This document shows positions 11,854-18,600 of a stretch of DNA of 18,600 bases, piece after piece. Both the position numbers and the translations under genes were made by a program. Where the stretch lies: contig DATIXH010000459.1 of the NCBI GenBank assembly GCA_035518775.1, positions 1 to 18,600 on the forward strand, in the 5' to 3' direction. Position 1 is the first letter of the stretch. Each line of letters begins with the position of its first letter. The notes beneath the pieces are model-generated. The model saw only the letters and a list, made by a program, of their open reading frames with translations. It was not told the origin of the DNA and did not search any database. Source of the stretch: JBGPEQ01 sp035518775. GTDB lineage: Bacteria > Pseudomonadota > Alphaproteobacteria > Dongiales > Dongiaceae.

Positions 11854-12624
11854 TCAGAAGTTGTCCTTGCGACGGCGGACCTCGGCGAAGACCGCCACGG
11901 GGTCGGCGCCGGCGAGGCCAACCGCGGCGGCGACTGCGGGCTCGTCGGCGCGCAGGAAGGGGTTGGTGGCGCGCTCCTCGCCCATGGTCGAGGGGATGGT
12001 GGCGCGGCCGGCGGCGCGGGCCTCGTCGACGCGGCGCTGCTTCATCACGAGCGCCGGATTGGTCGGCTCGATCGTCACGGCGAAGCGGGCGTTGTTCTGG
12101 GTGTATTCGTGGCCGCAATAGACGCGCGTCTCCGGCGGCAGGCTGCGCAGCTTGCCGAGCGAGGTCCACATCTGCTCGGGCGTCCCTTCGAACAGGCGGC
12201 CGCAGCCGAGCGAGAACAGCGTGTCGCCGCACAGAACCGCCTGCGCCTCGGGAAACCAGTAGGCGATGTGGCCGCGGGTGTGGCCGGGGATGAACAGGAT
12301 CTCCGCCACCGCGGCGCCGAGCACGAAGCGGTCACCCTCCTGAACGCCGGCGTCGATGCCGGGAATCCGCTCCTGATCGTAGCCCGGGCCGATCACCATG
12401 CAGTTCGTCGCCTGTTTGATCTCGAGATTGCCGCCGGTGTGGTCCCAGTGATGGTGCGTGCTCAGCACGTGCGTGATGCGCCAGCCGCGGGCGCGGGCCA
12501 CCGCCAGCACCGGCCGCGCCTCCGAGGGATCGACGACGGCTGTCGTCCCGGTGGCACTGTCGTGCAGCAGGTAGGCGTAGTTGTCCTTGAGCAGGGGGAT
12601 GAGTTCGATCTCGAGGGACGCCAT
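11854..12624 (-). CDS. gloB: Hydroxyacylglutathione hydrolase (glyoxalase II)
   Basis: This cytosolic metallo-beta-lactamase-fold enzyme hydrolyses S-D-lactoylglutathione to D-lactate and glutathione, the second step of methylglyoxal removal. The 256 residues match the family length. The binuclear metal site is visible: THHHWDH at 56-62, His115 in IPGHTRGH, Asp134 in CGDTLF and His172 in GHEYT. The C-terminal substrate domain ends AVFAEVRRRKDNF, as usual. The ATG at 12624 fits family starts (MASLEIELIPLLKDNYAYLL). An in-frame ATG at 12678 would add 18 residues and cannot be ruled out, as neither start has a strong ribosome binding site. It is the first gene of the minus-strand unit gloB-GST-cupin-araC-HAD. 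Confidence 0.96.
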   Translation of the reverse strand: MASLEIELIPLLKDNYAYLLHDSATGTTAVVDPSEARPVLAVARARGWRITHVLSTHHHWDHTGGNLEIKQATNCMVIGPGYDQERIPGIDAGVQEGDRFVLGAAVAEILFIPGHTRGHIAYWFPEAQAVLCGDTLFSLGCGRLFEGTPEQMWTSLGKLRSLPPETRVYCGHEYTQNNARFAVTIEPTNPALVMKQRRVDEARAAGRATIPSTMGEERATNPFLRADEPAVAAAVGLAGADPVAVFAEVRRRKDNF

Positions 12625-12728
12625 GACGAGGCCGTGAGCGATGAGCGGGGCGAGCAGCAGGCGGGAGGATTCATGCATTGTTAACGGTCCGTCAAGGAGG
12701 CCGCGGCATTTTTGCATCGCATTGCTCA

Positions 12729-12756
12729 TTGCCCAGGGCCTACCGCTTGCTATGCT
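12729..12756 (+). promoter_or_regulatory. Possible promoter of the methyltransferase gene
   Basis: TTGCCC (12729-12734) and TATGCT (12751-12756) are 16 bp apart. Transcription would start at about 12763, giving a leader of only about 3 nt before the ATG at 12766, where no ribosome binding site is seen. Confidence 0.4.
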
Positions 12757-12765
12757 GAGGGCGTC

Positions 12766-13539
12766 ATGTGGAACGACGTCGTCGATCTGCGCGATTTCTA
12801 CGACACGCGGCTGGGGCAGGTGACCCGGCACCTGATTCGGCGGCGCATCCGGGCCTTGTGGCCCGACCTGCGCGGCCAATCGCTGCTGGGCCTGGGCTAT
12901 GCCACGCCCTATCTGCGCCAGTACCGCGACGAGGCCGAGCGGGTGCTGGCGATCATGCCGGCGGGGCAGGGGGTGCTGGCCTGGCCGCCGGAAGGCCCCA
13001 ACGTCGTGGCGCTGGCCGAGGAGACGGAGCTGCCGCTGCCGGACATGTCGGTCGACCGCGTCCTGCTGGTGCACGCCCTCGAGTGCGGCGAGCATCTGCG
13101 GGACATGCTGCGCGAGGTCTGGCGCGTGATGTCCGGAAGCGGGCGGCTGCTGGTCGTGGCACCCAACCGGCGCGGTATCTGGGCGCGCACCGACCGGACG
13201 CCCTTCGGCCAGGGTCTGCCCTATTCGCCGCCCCAGCTCTCGCGCCTGCTGCGCGACAACCTGTTCACGCCCGTCCAGGCCAGCCAAGCGCTGTTCATCC
13301 CACCGGTGCGCTCGACCACCTTGCTGCGGACCGCGGCGGGCTGGGAGCGCATCGGAGTCCGCTGGCTGCCGCGCTTCGGTGGCGTCGTACTGATGGAGGC
13401 GGGAAAGCAGCTCTATGCCGCGTCGGCCGTGCGCGAGAAGCGCAAGCGGCGGCCGGTCATCGTGCCGTTCCCGCAGCCGGCAGCCGGGCGATCGGCTCAG
13501 CGGCGCGGGCTCAGCCCGACCCTAACCCCGCCGCAGTAA
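12766..13539 (+). CDS. Class I SAM-dependent methyltransferase-like protein
   Basis: A 257-residue protein with a methyltransferase-type fold. The N-terminus MWNDVVDLRDFYDTRLGQVTRHLIRRRIRALWPDLRGQSLLGLGYATPYLR contains a shortened motif I (GLGYATPY, near residues 42-49). VDRVLLVHALECGEHLRDMLREVWRVMSGSGRLLVVAPNRRGIWAR covers the region of motifs II-III. The acidic SAM-ribose residue is not obvious. This protein is commonly found divergent from gloB in alphaproteobacteria, and its substrate is unknown. The frame is open upstream, but the ATG at 12766 matches relatives. Its last 18 bp overlap the 3' end of metW on the other strand. Confidence 0.85.
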   Translation: MWNDVVDLRDFYDTRLGQVTRHLIRRRIRALWPDLRGQSLLGLGYATPYLRQYRDEAERVLAIMPAGQGVLAWPPEGPNVVALAEETELPLPDMSVDRVLLVHALECGEHLRDMLREVWRVMSGSGRLLVVAPNRRGIWARTDRTPFGQGLPYSPPQLSRLLRDNLFTPVQASQALFIPPVRSTTLLRTAAGWERIGVRWLPRFGGVVLMEAGKQLYAASAVREKRKRRPVIVPFPQPAAGRSAQRRGLSPTLTPPQ

Positions 13540-14187
13540 GAACAATCCCTGCTCGCCGAACAGGTTGGCGGCGCCGATCGAGCGGATCGGGCTGGGGCGG
13601 CCGCTGCGGCTGATCGACAGCCCGCGCTCGACGACGATGCCGAGCTCGTCGCACAGGCCGACGAAGTCGGTGATCGTGCAGAAATGGATGTTCGGCGTAT
13701 CGAACCATTGCAGCGGCATGGACTGCGTGACGGGCATGCGTCCGCGCGTCAGCAGCTGCCAGCGCACGCGCCAATGGCCGAAGTTGGGGAACGAGACGAT
13801 GGCGCGGCGGCCGATGCGCACCAGCTGCTTCAGCACCTGATGCGGCTTGCGCGTGGCCTGCAGGGTCTGGCTCAGCACGATGTAGTCGAAGGCGTCCGAC
13901 GGATAGTCTTTGAGGTCGGTGTCGGCGTTGCCCTGGATGACCGACAGGCCGTGGGCGACGCAGGCGTTGACGCCCGCCTGGCTGATCTCCACGCCGCGCC
14001 CGTCCACCTCCTTGGCGTGGACGAGGTGATCGAGCAGCGCGCCGTCGCCGCAGCCGACATCGAGCACGCGCGACTTCGGCGCGATCATGTCGGCGATCAG
14101 CTGCAGGTCAATGCGGATGCCGGCTGATATCGTCGCCGACCTCTTGTCCGCTACCTGGTTGGCGGCGATCGCGGCAGCGTCCGTCAT
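13522..14187 (-). CDS. metW: Methionine biosynthesis protein MetW
   Basis: A 221-residue methyltransferase-fold protein that normally works with MetX in homoserine acetylation and methionine synthesis. Motif I is VLDVGCGDGALLDHL (residues 41-55). VDGRGVEISQAGVNACVAHGLSVIQGNADTDL follows, then the MetW signature DYIVLSQTLQATRKPHQVLKQLVRIGRRAIVSFPNFGHWRVRWQLLTRGRMPVT (101-154). The ATG at 14187 fits the family; the longer frame to 14289 lacks support. In most relatives metW directly follows metX. Here a 451-bp cassette with a GxxExxY gene separates them, so metW now lies 504 bp from the metX stop. Confidence 0.95.
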   Translation of the reverse strand: MTDAAAIAANQVADKRSATISAGIRIDLQLIADMIAPKSRVLDVGCGDGALLDHLVHAKEVDGRGVEISQAGVNACVAHGLSVIQGNADTDLKDYPSDAFDYIVLSQTLQATRKPHQVLKQLVRIGRRAIVSFPNFGHWRVRWQLLTRGRMPVTQSMPLQWFDTPNIHFCTITDFVGLCDELGIVVERGLSISRSGRPSPIRSIGAANLFGEQGLFLLRRG

Positions 14188-14224
14188 TGCAGGGCATCCA
14201 TCTCGCGGTACCGATGGAAAGTTG

Positions 14225-14251
14225 AACCGCAGAGACGCAGAGACGCAGAGA
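14225..14251 (+). repeat. Left inverted repeat of the GxxExxY cassette
   Basis: The repeat begins AACCGCAGAGACGCAG and continues with another 8-bp unit (GCAGAGAC repeated). It pairs with 14649-14675 and ends 3 bp before the stop codon of the enclosed gene. Confidence 0.75.
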
Positions 14252-14254
14252 AGG

Positions 14255-14641
14255 TCATGATCGGCCCAACACCAAGCGCTTGATGCCATCTTTCAGTACT
14301 GGCACGTGGAAGTTGAGTATCAATCCGGTTGTCCGTCCGCTCAGGCGGAGATACGTCAGGAGCTGCGCTTCATGCACCGGGAGGATGCGCTCGACCGTCT
14401 TTAGCTCCGCCACGAGCGTATCTTCAATAGCAAGGTCAAGCTTGTAGGCACAATCCAGGCGCACCGATTTATAGACTACCGGCAACGGCACCTGCCGACC
14501 GAAGCGAATGCCATGCGATGTCAGTTCATAGCAGAGGCATTCCTCGTACGCGGACTCCAACGGGCCGGGCCCCAAGGCGCGGTGGACCTCCATGGCCAAG
14601 CCGATTACACGGCTGGTGAGCGCGTCGGGTGCATCAACCAT
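14255..14641 (-). CDS. GxxExxY protein (PDDEXK_3 family)
   Basis: A 128-residue protein of the GxxExxY family (PF13366). The name-giving motif is Gly26-x-x-Glu29-x-x-Tyr32 in LGPGPLESAYEECL. A PD-(D/E)xK nuclease-like core is seen at YKLDLAIEDTLVAELK, with Asp69, Glu79 and Lys81 in the expected D-x9-E-x-K spacing. LPVHEAQLLTYLRLSGRTTGLILNF follows, as in the rest of the family. Nuclease activity has not been established for the family as far as I know. The flanking 27-bp inverted repeats and the position between metX and metW show that it was inserted. The ATG at 14641 lies inside the right end, and the repeat may supply part of its leader. Confidence 0.9.
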   Translation of the reverse strand: MVDAPDALTSRVIGLAMEVHRALGPGPLESAYEECLCYELTSHGIRFGRQVPLPVVYKSVRLDCAYKLDLAIEDTLVAELKTVERILPVHEAQLLTYLRLSGRTTGLILNFHVPVLKDGIKRLVLGRS

Positions 14642-14648
14642 CTCGATA

Positions 14649-14675
14649 TCTCTGCGTCTCTGCGCCCCTGCGGTT
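14649..14675 (-). repeat. Right inverted repeat of the GxxExxY cassette
   Basis: Read on the minus strand it begins AACCGCAGGGGCGCAGAGAC. It differs from the left copy at two positions and lies 16 bp from the metX stop codon. Confidence 0.75.
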
Positions 14676-14691
14676 AGCCTTCTTGCTTGCG

Positions 14692-15846
14692 CTATAGGCC
14701 GCGGTGCTCGGCGCAGCCGTCGAGGAAGCCGCGCAGGGTGGCGAAGAATTCCGGCTCCTCCAGGAGGAAGGCGTCGTGGCCCTTGTCGCTCTCGATCTCG
14801 ACGAAACTGACGTTGGCCGCTACCGCGTTGAGGGCGTGGACGAGGGCGCGGCTCTCGCTGGTGGGAAACAGCCAGTCGCTGGTGAAGGAGACCAGGCAGA
14901 AACGCACGGGGGTGCCGCGGAAGGCGTTGGGCACCGAGCCGAACTCGACCGCCAGGTCAAAATAGTCCATGGCGCGCGTGATGTAGAGATAGGAGTTGGC
15001 GTCGAAGCGGTCGACGAAGGAGGAGCCCTGGTAGCGCAGGTAGCTCTCGACCTGGAAGTCGGCGTCGAAGCCGTAGGTGACGCGGGAGCGGTCCTGCAGG
15101 TTGCGGCCGAACTTGCGGTGCAGCGCCGCCTCCGAGAGATAGGTGATGTGGGCGGCCATGCGCGCCACGGCCAGGCCGCGGCTGGGGTTGCGGCCCTGGA
15201 CCTGGTAGTCGCCGCCGCACCAGTCGGGATCGGCCATGATGGCCTGGCGGCCGACCTCGTGGAAGGCGATGTTCTGTGCGGTGTGGCGCGAAGCGCCGGC
15301 GATCGGTACGGCCGCGAAGACGCTCTGCGGATAGGCCGCCGCCCACTGCAGCGCCTGCATGGCGCCCATGGAGCCGCCGGTGACGCAGAACAGCTGCTCG
15401 ATCCCGAGGTGGTCGATCAGCAGCTTCTGCGCCCGGACCATGTCGCCGATGGTGATGACGGGAAAGCCGAGACCGTAGGGCTTGCCGGAGCGCGGGTCGA
15501 TCTCCTTCGGGCCCGTGGTTCCCATGCAGCCGCCGAGCACGTTGGAGCAGATCACGAAATAGCGGTCGGTATCGAAAGCCAGGCCGGGGCCGACCGCCAG
15601 CTCCCACCAGCCGGGCTTGCCGGTCACCGGGTGGATCTCGGCGGCGAACTGGTCGCCGGAAAGTGCGTGGCAGAGCAGGATGGCGTTGGAGCGGTCGCGG
15701 TTGAGCGTGCCGTAGGTCTGATAGGAGATGGTGAAGGGGCCGAACTCGACACCGGAATCGAGCCGCATCGGCCGTTCGAGGCCGAAGGTCGCGCGCTGTC
15801 CCGGTAGGTCGGTGCGGGCAACGGGGCTGATGGGGAGGGCTGTCAT
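14692..15846 (-). CDS. metX: Homoserine O-acetyltransferase
   Basis: This enzyme acetylates (or in some relatives succinylates) L-homoserine, the first committed step of methionine synthesis. The 384 residues have the alpha/beta hydrolase fold of MetX. The nucleophile elbow is GGSMGAMQALQW with Ser159. Asp324 lies in TSDWLFP and His357 in SDKGHDAF, completing the triad. NAILLCHALSGDQF, NVLGGCMGTTGPKEIDPRSG and FGRNLQDR are family blocks. GGSMGAMQ has Ala where many members have Gly. The ATG at 15846 is the family start. A TTGACA-type promoter lies upstream on the minus strand. I see no SAM-II riboswitch in the short leader. Confidence 0.97.
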   Translation of the reverse strand: MTALPISPVARTDLPGQRATFGLERPMRLDSGVEFGPFTISYQTYGTLNRDRSNAILLCHALSGDQFAAEIHPVTGKPGWWELAVGPGLAFDTDRYFVICSNVLGGCMGTTGPKEIDPRSGKPYGLGFPVITIGDMVRAQKLLIDHLGIEQLFCVTGGSMGAMQALQWAAAYPQSVFAAVPIAGASRHTAQNIAFHEVGRQAIMADPDWCGGDYQVQGRNPSRGLAVARMAAHITYLSEAALHRKFGRNLQDRSRVTYGFDADFQVESYLRYQGSSFVDRFDANSYLYITRAMDYFDLAVEFGSVPNAFRGTPVRFCLVSFTSDWLFPTSESRALVHALNAVAANVSFVEIESDKGHDAFLLEEPEFFATLRGFLDGCAEHRGL

Positions 15847-15888
15847 CGCCGGCGGCGGTTGCCAGAAGTTCCTTTAAGTCATTGGCGA

Positions 15889-15918
15889 TAGCTAGGTATT
15901 TCGAATTGGACCTGTCAA
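15889..15918 (-). promoter_or_regulatory. Probable metX promoter
   Basis: On the minus strand a consensus TTGACA (15918-15913) is followed after 18 bp by TAGCTA (15894-15889). Transcription would start near 15882, giving a leader of about 36 nt. A second TTGACG lies on the plus strand at 15933-15938, pointing toward the chorismate mutase gene, but no good -10 follows it. Confidence 0.5.
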
Positions 15919-15983
15919 CGTTTTCTTTGCTTTTGACGGTCGCTCCGACTATCACTGTGCCGCCCGTAGCCACGTTTCCAGTC

Positions 15984-16874
15984 ATGCCGCCCGCCGACTC
16001 CGCGATCGACGATCTCCGCCGGCAAATCGACGAGATCGACACCCAGTTGCACGACCTGCTCATCCAGCGCTCGGGCGTGGTGGCGGAGATCGGGGCTTTG
16101 AAGGGCAATGGCGGCGGGGGCAACCGCAACGGCATCTTCCGGCCCGGGCGCGAGGCCCTCATCATCCGCCGCCTGGTCGAACGCCATAGCGGATCGCTGC
16201 CGCGGGCCACGATCGTGCGCATGTGGCGGGAACTGCTGTCGGCCACCCTGCGCCAGCAGGGGCCGTTCGCCGTGGCCGTGTTCGCGCCCGAGGCGAGCAG
16301 CGGCTATTGGGATCTGGCGCGCGACCATTTCGGCAGCCTGATGCCGGCGACCGCGCACGACAAGGTGGGGCAGGTGGTGCGGGCGGTGGTCGACGGGCCG
16401 GCAACCGTCGGCGTGTTGCCGCTGCCGCGCGAGGAGGATCGCGAGCCCTGGTGGCCGTTCCTCGTCAGCAGGGACGAAGGCCAGCCGCGCGTCATCGCGC
16501 GGCTTCCTTTTGGCGCCCCCGGCAACGCTCGCGGCAAGGCCGTCGAGGCGCTCGCCATCGGCCGCGTGGCGCAGGAGGAGACCGGCCGCGACTGCAGCCT
16601 GTTCGCAATCGAGGCGGGCGCCGAGATCAGCCGCAGTGGCCTGCGCGACGCCCTGACGGCGGTATCGTTGGCCCCGCTATCGCTGCAGCTTTGGCGCGAC
16701 CGCAACGAGAGCGCGCGCTGGCTGCACCTGATCGAGGTCGAGGGCTTCATACGGTCCAGCGATCCTCGCTTCGCGCAGCTGGCGAGCCGGCTGAGCGGAT
16801 TCCGGCACCTGTGGCCGCTCGGCGGCTACGCGATGCCGCTGAGCCCGGCCGAACTGGAAGGCCCGCCGGCCTGA
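15984..16874 (+). CDS. AroQ chorismate mutase with degenerate dehydratase-like and ACT domains
   Basis: A 296-residue protein. Residues 5-92 are an AroQ chorismate mutase, which converts chorismate to prephenate. Arg12, Arg29 and Lys40 have the same spacing as Arg11, Arg28 and Lys39 of the E. coli P-protein, and FRPGREALI and the closing LRQQ also fit. Residues about 93-200 (FAVAVFAPEASSGYWDLARDHFG, then VVRAVVDGPATVGVLPLP) look like a shortened prephenate dehydratase domain without the TRF motif. Residues about 204-285 end WLHLIEVEGFIRSSDPRFAQLASRLSGFRHLWPLGGYA, which resembles an ACT regulatory domain. The dehydratase is probably inactive. The ATG at 15984 is favoured because it begins at the mutase domain. 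It is the first gene of an operon with hisC and tyrA. Confidence 0.85.
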   Translation: MPPADSAIDDLRRQIDEIDTQLHDLLIQRSGVVAEIGALKGNGGGGNRNGIFRPGREALIIRRLVERHSGSLPRATIVRMWRELLSATLRQQGPFAVAVFAPEASSGYWDLARDHFGSLMPATAHDKVGQVVRAVVDGPATVGVLPLPREEDREPWWPFLVSRDEGQPRVIARLPFGAPGNARGKAVEALAIGRVAQEETGRDCSLFAIEAGAEISRSGLRDALTAVSLAPLSLQLWRDRNESARWLHLIEVEGFIRSSDPRFAQLASRLSGFRHLWPLGGYAMPLSPAELEGPPA

Positions 16875-16883
16875 GGGGATGCC

Positions 16884-17999
<1,116 letters not shown>

Positions 18000-18004
18000 C
18001 TGCC

Positions 18005-18600
18005 ATGGCCGATTCCCCTCTGTTCGAGCGCGTGGCGCTCATCGGCATCGGTCTCATCGGCTCTTCGCTGGCGCGGGCGATGCGGCGGCACAAGCTGGTC
18101 GGCCATATCGCCGGCCACGCCAAGAGCGAGCGCACGCGCGCCAAGGCCGTGGAGCTGGGCCTGGTCGACAGCATCCACAACGATCCTGCGGCGGCCGTCG
18201 CCGGCGCGGACCTGACCGTGGTCTGCACGCCCCTGGGCGCCTATGCCGCCATCGGCGCCGCGATCGGGCCGCACCTCAAGCCCGGCTCGACCCTGACCGA
18301 TGTCGGCTCGGTCAAGCAGGCGGTCATCCGCGATCTGGGCCCCCACGTGCCGGAGCAGGTGCATTTCATCCCGGGGCACCCGATTGCCGGCACCGAGCAT
18401 TCGGGGCCGGAGTCGGGCTTCGCCGAGCTGTTCCAGGGCCGCTGGTGCATCCTGACGCCGCCGGCCGGCAGCGACGAAAAGGCGGTGGAGCGGCTGGCCG
18501 AGCTGTGGCGGCGCTGCGGCAGCATGATGGAGATCATGGAGGCCTCGCACCACGATCAGGTGCTGGCCATCACGTCGCACCTGCCGCACCTCATCGCCTA
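18005..18600 (+). CDS. tyrA: Prephenate/arogenate dehydrogenase, cut by the window end
   Basis: The first 198 residues of an NAD(P)-dependent enzyme that oxidatively decarboxylates prephenate or arogenate on the way to tyrosine. The Rossmann motif is LIGIGLIGSSLA (Gly14, Gly16, Gly19). DVGSVKQAV (99-107) and PGHPIAGTEHSGPESGFAELFQGRWCILTP (123-152), with the conserved His125, are TyrA signatures. SHHDQVLAITSHLPHLIA matches the start of the C-terminal helical domain. The ATG at 18005 lies 5 nt after the hisC stop, with GGGAG upstream, so it belongs to the same operon. The C-terminus and any ACT domain are outside the window. Confidence 0.95.
   Translation, partial: MADSPLFERVALIGIGLIGSSLARAMRRHKLVGHIAGHAKSERTRAKAVELGLVDSIHNDPAAAVAGADLTVVCTPLGAYAAIGAAIGPHLKPGSTLTDVGSVKQAVIRDLGPHVPEQVHFIPGHPIAGTEHSGPESGFAELFQGRWCILTPPAGSDEKAVERLAELWRRCGSMMEIMEASHHDQVLAITSHLPHLIA

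Larger units (their letters stand above)
14225..14675. mobile_element. GxxExxY gene cassette with 27-bp inverted repeats
   Basis: The left end (14225-14251) and the reverse complement of the right end (14649-14675) are 25 of 27 identical. Both begin AACCGCAG and consist of 8-bp ACGCAGAG-type tandem units. The cassette carries one gene, reading on the minus strand, and sits between metX and metW. No target-site duplication is evident and no transposase is encoded. From memory, GxxExxY genes in unrelated bacteria are often flanked by the same CTCTGCGTCTCTGCGGTT-like repeats, which supports a recurring unit. Confidence 0.6.

Noticed and set aside
12625..13287. Long upstream extension of the gloB frame
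   Set aside because: It is antisense to the methyltransferase gene. GloB homologues start at or near 12624.
15847..15983. SAM-II or other SAM riboswitch ahead of metX
   Set aside because: This is expected in some alphaproteobacteria, but the leader after the TTGACA promoter is only about 36 nt and shows none of the SAM-II core segments.
14957..16246. A 429-codon minus-strand frame over metX and the chorismate mutase start
   Set aside because: Arg/Pro/His-rich shadow of metX with no family features.

Overview
The window is high-GC bacterial DNA that reads as an alphaproteobacterium. Supporting signs are a short-form ProRS without the editing insertion, a metX/metW pair beside an AroQ chorismate mutase-hisC-tyrA cluster, gloB divergent from a small methyltransferase, and FDPKR-type dispersed repeats of the kind I recall from Bradyrhizobium and relatives. 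A Rhizobiales or Reyranella-like genome fits best. The species cannot be fixed from this sequence. I see no rRNA, tRNA, CRISPR array, phage genes or transposase.

Layout. Positions 1-192 hold the 3' end of a PhaB-like reductase, followed by a terminator. Positions 193-858 are mostly unexplained and end in three consecutive hairpins upstream of an orphan GltI-like periplasmic binding protein (859-1701). Positions 1769-3868 form a roughly 2.1 kb segment bounded by inverted 16-bp repeats. It carries dispersed-repeat DNA, a 58-residue glyoxalase-related gene and a prolyl-tRNA synthetase gene, and looks like an insertion. Positions 3870-6312 form a probable low-oxygen regulon: a Gly/Tyr-rich lipoprotein, a 65-residue protein, a possible small RNA, and a DUF2267 gene followed by a PhaC-like gene. 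Three TTGA-N6-TCAA (FNR/FixK-type) boxes lie within 551 bp here. Positions 6387-6482 are an inverted pair of REP-like repeats. Positions 6549-9146 run on the plus strand: an ArsR repressor from an apparently leaderless promoter, two different DUF899 thioredoxin-like proteins, an AhpD-like protein and a DUF4189 secreted protein.

Positions 9179-12624 are on the minus strand and read as one transcription unit in the order gloB, glutathione S-transferase, DUF985 cupin, AraC regulator, HAD hydrolase. This suggests glutathione-linked detoxification. A methyltransferase (12766-13539) runs divergently from gloB and its 3' end overlaps that of metW. metW (13522-14187) and metX (14692-15846) make up the minus-strand methionine unit. 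They are separated by a GxxExxY gene lying between 27-bp inverted repeats, which looks like a small inserted cassette. Divergent from metX runs an aromatic amino acid operon: chorismate mutase with a degenerate P-protein tail, hisC-type aminotransferase, and tyrA (cut by the window end).

The items most worth follow-up are the FNR/FixK-box cluster with its possible small RNA (4442-4592), the GxxExxY cassette, the repeat-bounded proS segment, and the PhaC-like protein with a serine nucleophile.
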